DNA of 64,000 nt. Source: Apodemus sylvaticus. Taxonomy: Eukaryota; Chordata; Mammalia; Rodentia; Muridae. The first letter of the stretch is position 1. Each line of letters opens with the position of its first letter. The stretch is taken from NCBI RefSeq assembly GCF_947179515.1, contig NC_067495.1:65211411-65275410 (forward strand). Reading direction: 5' to 3'. This document shows positions 1-10,232 of this stretch, in pieces. The notes below the pieces were generated by a model, which searched no databases, was not told the origin of the DNA, and saw only the letters and a program-made list of their open reading frames with translations. The position numbers were made by a program, and so were the translations under genes.

Positions 1-982
1 AGGACATTTAGATTGTTTTTAATCTCCTGGATATTGTGAATAAGGCAGCTATGAAATTTTCTGCAAGTACTGTGTAGTACAATGCTGAGTCCCTTGAGCA
101 TGGATCCAGGAGTGGTACAGCTTGGTTATAGGATAGATTTATTTTTAGGTTTTGGTTTAGGTTTAGGTTTTGGAGGATTTTGCACACTGAGTGGCTACAC
201 CAGTTTTCCTTCCTACCAACAGCAGATAAGTGGTCTCTACATATCCTCCCCAGCAGTCATTGCCAGTTGTTTTGTTAATCTTTGCCGTTTTTGACTGGGG
301 TGAGATGAAATCTCAAAGCCATTTTAATTGGTATTTCCCTGATAGGTAAGGATAATGAACACTTTTTGAGGTATTCTTAGCTAGTTTTATGTCTTTCATT
401 GAGAACTCTGTTCAGATCCCTAGTTCACTTTAATTGTGTCTTTTTCTTTTTTAGTTTTTTTATATTTTGCATATTAATCCTCTATCAAATTTGTAGTAGG
501 CAAAGAAAGAGTCTCTCATTTTGTTGGTTTATTTTTCAGTTAATTGTTTTCTTAGCTGTGCAGAAGATTTTTGTTTTATGAGGTCACAGTTATCAATTAT
601 TGTCCTTAATTCCTTGGAAAATGGAGTCCTGTTGAGAAAGTCCGTTCTTATGCTGTATTTTACAGGGTACTGTGTATGCTTCCCTGTAGCATTCTTAGTG
701 TTTTGGGTTTCAAATTGAGGTCTTTGATCCACTTGAATCTAATTTTTGTGCAGGGTGAGGGATAAGAGTTTAACTTCATTTTTCCGCACCATTTTCCAGT
801 TTTCTCAGCACCATTTGTTAAAGATGCTGCCTTTTCTCCAGTTATTATTTTTCTTTTTGCCTCTTCACCAAATATCATATGGCTATAGTTGTGAGTACTT
901 GTGCTTGGGTCTTCCATTTTATTCCTCCAGTCTACATGTCTGCTTTTGTGTCAATACCATATTGTTTTTATTATTATACTTT

Positions 983-1359
983 TGTCTTAGTTACTGTTCT
1001 GTTGCCATGAAAAGACACCATGACCAAGACAATTTATAAAAAAAAAAAAGACAGCGTTTAATTGGGGGCTTGCTTACAGTTTCAGAGAGTTAGGTTAGTT
1101 CACGCTCATTGTGGCAGGAAGCATGTTAGCAGGCATAGTACTGAAGCAGGCTTACATCTTCTTGAAAAGATGGAGGAGGGAGGAGGAGAAGGAGGGGTAG
1201 ACCTAGTATGGGCCTTTGAAACCTCAAAGTCCACCCCCAGTGACTCACATCCTCCAACAAGGCCACACTTCCTAACCCTTCCTAAACTGTCTACCAACTG
1301 GGAACCAGCCATTCAAACATATGAGCCTATAGGGGTCATCCTCATTCAAGCCACTGGAA
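983..1359 (-). mobile_element. MaLR (MT-type) solo LTR
   Basis: Antisense LTR of the non-autonomous ERVL-MaLR group. It opens with TGTCTTAG (the reverse of the usual ...CTAAGACA end) and contains the conserved segments 'gacaccatgaccaagacaa' and 'ccaacaaggccacacttcct'. The 5-bp direct repeat ACTTT flanks it at 978-982 and 1360-1364, and L1 sequence resumes on the far side. This fits a single LTR left after recombination or a solo insertion into L1. Confidence 0.8.
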
Positions 1360-1904
1360 ACTTTGTAATGTCCAAAGTTTGGAATAGTAATACCTCCAAT
1401 ATTATTCTTTTTGCTCAGGATTCCTTTGCCTATCAAAGGTCTTTTCTGGTTTTATATGATGTTTAGGATTTTTTTAAATTTCTGTAAAAAATATTGTATG
1501 TATTTTGATTGCAATTGTGTTGACTATGTAAATTGCTTTTGGTAGTATGGTTGTTTTCATAATATTAATTCTACCAATCAGAATTATGTTTTGCTGGAGT
1601 GTCCTTGGCTACGTATTGAATTTTATATTTACATATGAACATTACAATTTCCTTTTTGTAATTCTGTGAAGAATGGCATTAGACTTTTGATTGGTAGTGC
1701 ATTGAACCTGTAGAGTACATTTGGTAGGATATCCATTTTCACAATATTGATTTTTCTGACTATGTGATTATGATGAATTCAATTTTTAAGTGTTTTTAAA
1801 ATTTTTGCTTTAGAGGTCTTTGATTTTAGCTAGATTTATTTCAATGAATTTAAAAAAAGAATTTTGTTTATTTTTAAGTCATTGTAGATGGGAATATTCC
1901 CTTC

Positions 1905-2122
1905 ATTTATTTTGGGGGATGGGAGGTGGGTAGAGTCTCACATAAGCTAGACTGGCCTCAAACTTAACATGTATCTGAGAGTTTGAATGTCCTAATGACA
2001 TTATTGCTGAGGGCTGGGATTACAGGCATGCACCATTATGCCCAGTTTTATGTGGAGTTGAGGATCAAACACATAACTTCCTTTATACTAGGCAAACAGT
2101 CAATCAACTAATCCACATCCCC
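1905..2122 (-). mobile_element. B4 SINE (B1-ID fusion)
   Basis: Antisense composite SINE. The left part matches antisense B1 ('gctgggattacaggcatgc' at 2012-2030). The right part matches antisense ID-like sequence ending in 'aatccacatcccc'. A B1 half fused to an ID half is the structure of rodent B4. It sits inside the old L1 and is itself divergent. SINEs of this kind are RNA polymerase III transcripts moved by L1. Confidence 0.7.
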
Positions 2123-3039
2123 TGACTTCCTTACCCAGCCCTCATTAATTTTGTTATCAGTATGTAAGTAAGTACATAGGAATGGTAGTGGCTTTTTTAT
2201 ATTTTATATCCTGGTATTTTGCCGAATATGTTGTCAACTCTGTGGTCTGGTTAAGTCTTTAGTCTCTCTTATGTATAGACCCCTATCAGCTTTAAACAAA
2301 AACACTTATACTTCTTTGACTATTTATATTCCCTTTGTATTATGTCTCCTATATTATTGCTCTAAGACTTCAAGACATATATTGATTAGAGGTAGAGAGA
2401 GTTGTCATGTTCCTGTTCTTTGTGAGAATGCTTTGAGTATTTTCTCAATTTACTATGATGGTGGCTAAAGGTTTGTAATACATTGCCTTTATTTTGTTGA
2501 AATGAGATCCCTCTATCCATAGTCTTTCTAAAACTTTTATTGTGAAAGGATGTTAGATTTTGTCAAAGACATCTTCTTCATTTATTTAGGTGACTATGTG
2601 CCTACTGTCCTTGAGGTGATTGATGTGATAAATTATATTTTTGAGTTATGTATATTGGACCATTTCTCTTTTTTCTAAAACAAAGCCAACTTGAGCATAG
2701 TAGATGGTCTTTCGATGCGTTCTTGAACTCAGCTTGCCATAAAATAATTGCATCTATCTTCAACAGGGAGATTTTTCTGTTGTTTTCCTTTTGCTGTGTC
2801 TATCTTGTTTTGCTATCAGTGTAACTAACTTCCTTTAGGGGACCATTGTTTTTCATTTGTCTTCACAGGCAGGCATTGCAGAATTCTGTAGTGAATCTCA
2901 TGATAGGTGGACTTATTTTTTGTCTATAGGTTTTAAAATTACTGTTTCAATCTTGTTGCATACTGAAGATCTGTTTCACTCATTTACCTCATCTTGGTTT
3001 TACTTTGGTAGGTCAAATGCATATAGAAATTTGTCTTAG

Positions 3040-4290
3040 TATTTTTTTCTTATTGCCATGATTTAATATCCTAATAAAAACTACTTATGAGAATGGTAGT
3101 TTAACTCACAATTCTAGCTTACAGTCTATTATAGCAGGGGAATGAAGGCATTAAGAACTAGAAACAGTTCCCTCCCTCCATCCACCTCTTATAACTATTT
3201 TCTCCCCTCCTCTAAGTGAGATTCAAGCTTCCTTGCTTGGGCCTTCCTTCTTGTTTAGCTTCCTTGGGTCTGTGGGGTGTAGCATGGTGCCTGTATTTTA
3301 TGGCTAATATCCCCTTGTCAGTGAGTACATACCATGCATGTTCTTTTAGGACTGGGTTACCTCACTCAGTATCTCTACAAGAAGTGCAAGCATGGAGAAT
3401 AGAGCAGAGACTGAGGGAATGGCCAACTAACGGGCCCAATTTGAGACCCATCCTATGGCCAAGCACCAATTTCTGACACTAATGATACTCTGTTATGCTT
3501 GCAGACAGGAATCTAGCATGACTCTTCTCTGAAAGGCTCCACCCAGCAGCTGATTCAGACACATCCAGAGACCCACAGCTGAGAAGTGGGGACTCTAATG
3601 GAAGAGTAGCGGGAAGGATTGCAGGCCCTGAAGGGGATAGGAACTCCACAGAAAAACCAACAGAGTCAACGAACCTGGACCGTTGGGTGCTCTCAGAGAC
3701 TGAACCACCAGCCAAAGAACACACATAGACTGGACCTAGGCTTTCCTGCACACATGTAGCAGATATGCAGCTTGGTCTTCAAGCGGGTCCTGAACAACTG
3801 GAGTGGGGGTTATTTCAAATCTGTTGCCTGTCTGTGGGATATGTTATTCTAGCTGGGCTGTCTTGTCAGGCCTCTGTGGGAGAGGAAGCCCCTAGCCTCG
3901 CAGAGGCTTGAAGTACCAGAGTTGAGGGATACCCAGAGGGCCTCCTCCATCAACTCAGAGGAGAAGGGAAGTGGGGATGGGGAAGGATTGTGGAAAGGGG
4001 TGACTGGGATTGGGCAGTGATTGGGATGTAAAGTGAATAAGTAAAAAATTAAATTAAATTAAAATACTAGAAACAGCTGATCATATTACACATGCAAGCT
4101 CATCTTGTTCTGTTCACCCATGTGTGGTCCAGCGTCTCCTACCAATGGACTGGTCTCACCCACAATTAAGATGGGCATTCTCACATCAATTAACACGATG
4201 AAGATAATGACCCACAGGTATGCCCAGAGACTCATCTTCTAGGTGATTCTAGATTCTGTCAAGTTGACAGCTAATCTTTACGAGTCCATA
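3040..4290 (-). mobile_element. MaLR LTR, antisense, split by an L1
   Basis: Two halves of one LTR lie at about 3040-3156 and 4077-4290. They are separated by the twin-primed L1 at 3168-4065 and its TSD. The right half ends near 'tctgtcaagttgacagc', typical of the start of a rodent MaLR LTR in reverse. MaLR internal sequence follows directly on the right, so this is the 3' LTR of an antisense element. The exact left boundary is uncertain. Confidence 0.65.
3168..4065 (+). mobile_element. Twin-primed (5'-inverted) L1 insertion
   Basis: An 11-bp TSD, ACTAGAAACAG, brackets it (3157-3167 and 4066-4076). The left part (about 3178-3375) is antisense ORF2 C-terminal and start-of-3'-UTR sequence. The right part (about 3376-4050) is sense 3' UTR ending in 'gatgtaaagtgaataag' and an A-rich tail. 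The inverted part comes from just upstream of the sense part in the L1 consensus, the signature of twin priming. It interrupts a MaLR LTR and looks Lx-like. Confidence 0.85.
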
Positions 4291-6165
4291 TCTTGTCACC
4301 TTGACACTCAAATGCACTACTCTTAAGCCACAACTTTCTACCTCTTGTGCTATAAGCCCATGACTATGTTGTACTGCAAAGTTCATTTAGTCCGACTTCA
4401 AAAAGTCCTCATAGTCTTTAACAATTCCAAAAATCTTAAAGACTAAAGTCTTCTAACTATGAGTTCCTCCAAAATTTTTAAAAATACAAGGTACATACAT
4501 GTACCACAGAATGGCTCAGAGTAAACAGTCTCATTTCAAAAATGGAAGAACTGTGACAGCAAGAAATGGAGTCAAAATCCTAAACCAGCTGGGCAAACAT
4601 TACGTTGAAACTCCAAGTCTGACATCTGGGACTTGTAAAGTAAACCAACTGTGCCCCCAAGGGGCTTGGCAGCCTCACCCCTCCAGCTCTATACTTCCTG
4701 CCTTTCTCTACAGGCAGCCCACAGTCTTGGTCTCTTCAATATTCTGGGGTCTCTACTGAAATTTGGGCTGCACTTTCACAGTTGCATACAATGGCCTCCT
4801 GGAGCCTATTTGTAGGCATTCTGACCCTACTACATGCTGCCTGGCCTCAGCTGCTTTCCATAGCCCCCTAAATCATGCACTATTTATGTCTTCAAATCTG
4901 CTACTACATGAATAGCATTGGCAATCTCTGCTGCCATCTTAGGACAGAGCCTATCTCCCGTCACCCAGACCACAGCTCTATTACTTTCTGTGTGAAGAGA
5001 AACAGTTTATTGGGGAGTTACTTTCAAGGATTAAGAAACCTCTTCAGGCCAGGCTTTCTTCCTTTACATGAATGTGGTTCCTCATGAGAGAAAGCCTTCA
5101 AGGAGTTAGATTTCGCCCTTGGGATACCCATCCTACCATCCCAGTGTGTTGTAGATTTCTTTTCAGTGGCGCTGCTCTCTTATTTTTTTTTGTCTTTTTT
5201 TTTATTCGATATATTTTTTATTTACATTTCAAATGATTTCCCCTTTTCTAGCCCCCCACTCCCCGAAAGTCCCATAAGCCCCCTTTTCTCCCCCTGTCCT
5301 CCCACCCACCCCTTCCCAGTTCCCCGTTCTGGTTTTGCCGAATACTGTTTCACTGAGCCTTTCCAGAACCAGGGGCCACTCCTCCTTTCTTCTTGTACCT
5401 CATTTGATGTGTGGGTTATGTTTGGGGTATTCCAGTTTTCTAGGTTAATATCCACTTATTAGTGAGTGCATACCATGATTGATCTTTTGAGTCTGGGTTA
5501 CCTCGCTTAGTATGATGTTATCTAGCTCCATCCATTTGCCTAAGAATTTCATGAATTCGTTGTTTCTAATGGCTGAATAGTACTCCATTGTGTAGATATA
5601 CCACATTTTTTGCATCCACTCTTCTGTTGAGGGATACCTGGGTTCTTTCCAGCGAACTAGATTGAATGTGTTCCTGTCTTGAAATTTCTTCTGCCAAATA
5701 AATTAGTCCATTATCTCTAAATTCAACTTCACACAGATTCTCAGAACACAGAGATAATGAAAACACATTCTTGGTGAAAATATCACACAGATGGTCCCCG
5801 GAATTATCAGGAGCTAGAAGTAGATAGTGAAGCCCCTGACCCCAGTTCCAAAGACTTCCTTCTACTGTCTGTGTTTCCCAGTATTCTTGTCTTCCAAGTT
5901 TTCATAAGAATGGCCCATTAAGCTCTGCTTGCAGCATGCTGTAGCGTTTTAAGCCCTGTACCATACTCTCTACTGTACCAGCTACAAAACAGTTCCAAAG
6001 GCACAAAAGCTACACAGTCAGGCTTGATAGCAGCAGCTGTGACATATTAGTGGCTCAGTCCAGTTAACCCAACCTGGTGTCTAGGTGCCTCCCCTCGGTT
6101 TCAGTCAAGTTAACATTAAAAGCTTTTAGGAAAAGATGCTGGTGTAGGAACTAATAAAGAAACAG
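4291..6165 (-). mobile_element. MaLR internal region, antisense
   Basis: Non-coding internal part of a MaLR retroelement in reverse, recognised by phrases such as 'gttcatttagtccgacttc' near 4382 and 'gcatacaatggcctcctgg' near 4784. It resumes after the young L1 with 'cttgaaatttcttctgcc' at 5679. The 5' LTR expected on the right is missing, so the element is truncated near 6165. The right edge is approximate. Confidence 0.6.
5186..5651 (-). mobile_element. Young rat-type L1 3' end
   Basis: 5'-truncated antisense L1: an oligo-T stretch on the left, then a 3' UTR with the stretch 'gggggctagaaaaggggaa' (read on the minus strand). It continues into the ORF2 C-terminus and stops at 'tttccagc'. It is near-identical to the young copies at 10313 and 12090. 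It interrupts antisense MaLR internal sequence. I could not identify a convincing TSD. Confidence 0.85.
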
Positions 6166-6366
6166 GCATCATAACTCTCTTCTGACATCCCCGATCTCCA
6201 TCAAGGACATTCTTGGAACTGCTGCTTTAGGGTTGGGGACATCTCTCCTTTGCTTGACCAGCATTTGTCTCCTGTTCACATCATTCATTATCTTATACTC
6301 CCTCTTTATTTTTTGTTTATTTTTCTTTTTATTCCTTAATTTTTAAGATCTTTATATTTTATTAGT

Positions 6367-6690
6367 TTTGCAGTGATTCTCAAATTTTAATTGCATAAAA
6401 ATCACCTGGAAAGCTGAATGTAGTGGCACATATCTTCCATCTTAGCACTTGGGAAGCAGTTGCAGGAGGATCCGTATGAGTTCAAGGTCAGCCTGGCCTA
6501 TATAGAGAGTTCCAGAACAGCTAGGGCTACATAGTGAAACCTTGTCTCAAACAACAAACAACAACAACAACGAAATAAACAAAGAAAATCACCTGGAACA
6601 TTTCTTAATTGCAGATACATATTCAACAAGTTTGGTCTGAGAGTATCCACATCTAATCCTTTTGGATGACAGACCACACTTTAACTTTTT
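6367..6690. mobile_element. MER5-like hAT DNA transposon remnant
   Basis: The sequence runs from 'cagtgattctcaaattt' to 'gaccacacttt', with an internal 'ataaaaatcacctgg'. This recalls the terminal and internal sequence of MER5-type non-autonomous hAT elements, which are ancient and shared across placental mammals. A B1 is inserted at the 'aatcacctgg' motif. Identification from pattern only; the middle is diverged. Confidence 0.5.
6412..6584 (+). mobile_element. B1 SINE
   Basis: Sense B1 (7SL-derived) with 'gtggcacatatcttccatc', 'gttcaaggtcagcctggcc' and an A-rich CAA-repeat tail. A TSD of 14 bp, AAAATCACCTGGAA, lies at 6398-6411 and 6585-6598. It splits the MER5-like remnant. The body is moderately diverged from consensus. 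Confidence 0.9.
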
Positions 6691-6862
6691 AATTTATTAA
6701 TGATTTAATATTAGTATATTAACTTACTAATGATTGCATATTTCTTGAGCTTGAAGTAGCCATCAATATTCAATGTCATATCTCACATTGTCCAAAGAAT
6801 AGCTTCCACATTTCTTTATCTCTCTCATTGGTTCACATCAAGTTTCTCATATTCTCAGTCTA

Positions 6863-6943
6863 TCTGTAGCTGACAATGTTATGATCTGATTATCAAATAA
6901 CTGAAAAATTTGAAGTTTTTTATTAGCTTCATTTTTGGTTTTG
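6863..6943. repeat. 81-bp segment duplicated at 8794-8874 (donor copy)
   Basis: This 81-bp stretch, starting 'tctgtagctgacaatg' and ending 'tttttggttttg', occurs again letter for letter at 8794-8874, 1,931 bp downstream in the same orientation. Here it continues into flanking sequence without a visible break on its left. At 8794 it interrupts an L1 3' UTR. This one is therefore the likely source. Confidence 0.9.
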
Positions 6944-7235
6944 CTTTTTAAAATTTTTTATTAGTTTGCTGCAAGGTTTGTATGATGTGTTTGGATCATA
7001 ACCACCATCTTTCCCCCAACTCTTCCCAGATATATGTCCTTTAATTTTGTGTCTCCCTTTTAAAACAAACTTTAAGATAAAAAAAATGCTGTCCAAATAT
7101 CTTTGGAGGCATGGTCTTCCATTGGAATGAGGGTATTTATCAGGAGCTACATCTTAGAGAAAACTATCTCTCCCTCTATCAGCAAGTTAACATGCCAATA
7201 GTCTTCAACTAGGGGTAGAATGTCATGCCCAACTC
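6944..7235 (-). mobile_element. Rodent L1 3'-UTR-like remnant, antisense
   Basis: The stretch around 'ttattagtttgctgcaagg' and 'aacatgccaatagtcttca' recalls a common rodent repeat that I associate with antisense Lx-type L1 3' UTR. A second copy of the same kind lies at 31006-31395. No coding sequence is visible and boundaries are approximate. Confidence 0.45.
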
Positions 7236-7239
7236 CCAT

Positions 7240-8420
7240 GTAAATGGGATACAATTACTCAATGGAATATCATTCAACTGTTAGAAAAACTAAATTATGA
7301 AATTCACAAGTAAGTGTATGTAGTTAGAAACAATCATCCTGACTGACATAACCCAGACACAGAAAGATAAAGATCTCAGGTTTACTCTCATATTTTGGTG
7401 TTAGCTTTGAATATGTGTTCCATTTGGTACACTCACAGAGATCAGGATTTAGTAAGGGACCATAGAGGCTTCGAGGGAGGAGACATAGAACACAGTAATA
7501 TAAAAGGTTAAAGAATAGTGGGAAAGAATGGTTAAATTGGGGTGGTAAATGGTAGGGAAGAGGAGAAGGGAAAGGGAGGGATAACTAGCACTGAAGGCCC
7601 TTTTTTTGAAAGTCATATGGAATCCAACTACCGCAAAACTTCATAAAATATACACATATGAAAATGTGTCTTAATGGAGTTGCTCTATGACATAGGATAA
7701 TATGCCAACTAGACACCCCATGCTAGCAAATGTAAGCCTCACCACCAAGAATGGATTACCTCGTTTTCAGCTGTCAAGTAATGAGGCCATGTAGACCCTC
7801 AAATATTACAGGCCATTGTCAGTACTCCTTTACTAGAAATTGATGCTAAGACCATGTTGATGAAGATAACACATAATTGAATCCTAGAACATGGAAACAT
7901 CAATCTGGTACTCAATTGCAAGCTAAAATGACTGGCCTAACAAGATAGATTCACTGGTGTGAGAGTGGCATGAATGCTGATGGAGCAAGGAACAACTTTC
8001 TGGGTGATTCAAGGGCCCAGGTCTATGAGTTGAAACACATACCTGGCACTACAGACTGGACCAAGAACCTGTAGATCATAGGCCCCAGGGGAGAACTATT
8101 ATTCTACTAATTTCACATAGTATTAAATCTACTCCTTAGTTACATGCTGATGGCACATGCCTTTTAATCTCAGCACTCAGGAGACAGAACTCTGAGTTGA
8201 AGGCCAGCCTGGCCTATAGAGAGAAGGTTCCAGTACAGTTGGGATTACATGGAGAAATCCTATCTCAAAAAACAAAAACAAAACAAAACAATAACTACTA
8301 CTAATGACTTATTTCTATATCCATAGATTAGAATGTCCCTCAACTCTCAAAGAAGCTCCTTCTTGATGGCAATTAATGCAGAGCCCCCAGCTGGTTAGCA
8401 TATAAAGAATGAATATGTAC
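7240..8420 (+). mobile_element. Old murine L1 (Lx8/Lx9-like) 3' end
   Basis: Sense, decayed. It begins in the ORF2 C-terminus ('caatggaatatcattcaac') and runs through a long 3' UTR with 'gcctcaccaccaagaatgg' and 'gatgctaagaccatgttga'. The end ('ggcaattaatgcagagccc') resumes after a B1 insertion at about 8146-8292. I recall this type of 3' UTR from the murine Lx8/Lx9 group. ORF2 here is broken. Confidence 0.65.
8146..8292 (+). mobile_element. B1 SINE
   Basis: Sense B1 with 'gatggcacatgccttttaat', 'gttgaaggccagcctggcc' and an A-rich tail of CAAAA units. It lies inside the old L1 3' UTR, which continues on both sides, so it is the younger of the two. The TSD is not clear. Confidence 0.85.
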
Positions 8421-8515
8421 CTAGTTCTACTTGCTATCTACTGCTACTTCTTTTAAGATTTGTCACTAATTTATTATCTTATGCCAGGCACCCCCTTTTA
8501 CTAGTATAAATTATT

Positions 8516-9144
8516 TGAGTATTGTAATTTTTCTTTTTTTGGCTCTTTTATTAGATATAGTCTTACATTTCAAATGTCCCCTTTCCTGGTTCCTGTGCCC
8601 CCACAAAGATCCCATAAACAATCTCCCCTCTTTCTGTTCCCCAATCAACTCTCTCCCACTTCCCTGTCCTGTCCTGGTATTCCTCTACACTGCAGCATCA
8701 AACCTTTCCAGGACCAAGGGCCTCTCCTCCCTTTGGTGTCTAACAAGGCCATCCTCTGCTGCCTATGTGTCTGGATCCATGGGTAACTCCATGTCTGTAG
8801 CTGACAATGTTATGATCTGATTATCAAATAACTGAAAAATTTGAAGTTTTTTATTAGCTTCATTTTTGGTTTTGTCCCTGGGAGCTCTGGGAGTATTGGG
8901 TGGCTCATATTGTTGTTCCTCCTATGGTGCTGCAAACCCCTTCAGCTCCTTGGGTCCTTTCTCTAGCTCCTCCATTGGGGACCCTGTGCTCAGTTCAATG
9001 GCTGGCTGAGAGTGGCCCCCTCTGTATTTGTCATGCACTAGCAGAGCCTCCCAGGTGACGGCTATATCCACCTCCATTCAGCAAGCACTTGTGGGCATTG
9101 ATAAGAGTTTCTGGGTTTTGTAACTGTATATGGGATGGATCCCT
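8516..9144 (-). mobile_element. L1 3' UTR, antisense, carrying a foreign 81-bp patch
   Basis: Antisense L1 3' UTR with a diverged T-rich left end ('tttttggctcttttattag'). Characteristic segments are 'aacctttccaggaccaagg' and 'ccccttcagctccttgggt'. Between 'aactccatg' and 'tccctgggagc', where a sister copy at about 33935-33975 has roughly 25 bp of L1 sequence, this copy has the 81 bp copied from 6863-6943. The right end is approximate. Confidence 0.75.
8794..8874. repeat. 81-bp templated insertion (recipient copy)
   Basis: Exact copy of 6863-6943 embedded in an antisense L1 3' UTR. The sister L1 near 33935-33975 reads from 'ccatg' through 'tgtactctttggttggtgg' to the 'ccctgggagc' side. The insert therefore replaced about 25 bp of L1. 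No poly(A) tail or TSD accompanies it, so a retrotransposition origin is unlikely. Confidence 0.85.
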
Positions 9145-10035
9145 ATTGTAAATTTTTCTAATGTGTGAATAAGCAGTTAAAACTTTCAGTAGGAGAGACT
9201 CAAATTTAAAAATATATATATACACACACCAAACCAACATTAATTCAGTGGATAATGTCTTCTAAATCTTGTGTAACTCTGAATCCTTCTGTTACTAAAT
9301 CCTATTGTTGCTAAGGCTATAAAGTTAAATTAAGTGGACAAAAATAGCATTGCTTCTCTTTGCAAGAGTAGGGTTGTCTTCACATTCTCTGCTCTCTAAT
9401 ATAAACTTACTGCACCTGCACAATGAAGTCAAATCATTTAACTCTAACCCAACTCCATTTTCCCCATCAGTGCAACAGAGTGTTGCCCAATTTCTCATTA
9501 CATAAGGTTATTACTGCCAAAAATCTGAACCCCCACATTTCTTTCAACTACAGGTTAGAAAATTTCCCCCTCCAGGTGGCCATCCTTTGATTATTGTCCT
9601 GCACTCCAATCCTTAGATTTGATAAGCTAGACAAGGTAAACTGTTTCCCCTACCCACAACATAATTGTTTTGGACTTTGTGTTTGATATGAACACTTTGG
9701 ATGTATGCTGCAATAATTAAAACAAATAGGTTAAATAGCCGGAATTTCATCCATTGTTACTGAAGGATACAGATAAAAATATTTGAGAATCTGGCTAGAA
9801 GATAAAATAACCCAGGCTTAAGGAATAGGAAAAACTTTGTTGAGGACATTACATTCAAACTGTGCTTCAAAAAGGGGGCCCTGAATAAAACTGTGAAAGT
9901 TGGAAATCCACGGAAGGGTCATCTTATAGAGAAGAAACAGCTGACACAGAGGCAAGGAAATGGACTATGTAAATGAGGACCTCTATCTTTGGTCCTGAAA
10001 GGTGAATCTAGAGAAGAGTAAAGATACTATATCAT
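9145..10035. other. Unassigned sequence, no gene seen
   Basis: About 890 bp of moderately AT-rich sequence with no recognisable SINE, LINE or LTR and no sustained open frame. A short (TA)/(CA) run lies at 9213-9228. It could be unique rodent DNA or a repeat too old to recognise by eye. Confidence 0.5.
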
Positions 10036-10118
10036 AAGTTGGGCCCAGGGCACACAACTGTTATGCCAGCACTTGGGAAGCTAAGAAAGGATGATTAGGA
10101 GTTTCAAGTCAGTATGGA
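10036..10118 (+). mobile_element. B1-related SINE fragment
   Basis: A short, diverged match to the 5' half of B1: 'cacacaactgttatgccagc' followed by 'acttgggaagctaagaaag' and 'gtttcaagtcagtatgg'. The right half and A-tail are missing. Could be a proto-B1 monomer. Confidence 0.5.
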
Positions 10119-10232
10119 ATGCTGCCCCAAAAAGGGGATTGGGGCAGGCTATATGCTGGAGAATTTTGTTTACCACTCTAAGTGGTTAAAATATTTTGTA
10201 GAAAATAGGGATCCATTAGAAAAAAGTAGTGA

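Larger units (their letters stand above)
1..3035 (-). mobile_element. Old L1, antisense ORF2 remnant
   Basis: On the minus strand this reads as a heavily decayed LINE-1 ORF2 (endonuclease/reverse transcriptase gene). On the plus strand the tell-tale antisense phrases are present: a Leu/Phe-rich stretch around 450-1000 and the paired 'ttgatccacttgaatctaa' at 727-745. It is interrupted by a MaLR LTR (983-1359) and a B4 SINE (1905-2122), so it is older than both. No frame stays open beyond about 100 codons. It begins before the window edge. Subfamily not assigned; the decay suggests an old family. Confidence 0.75.
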
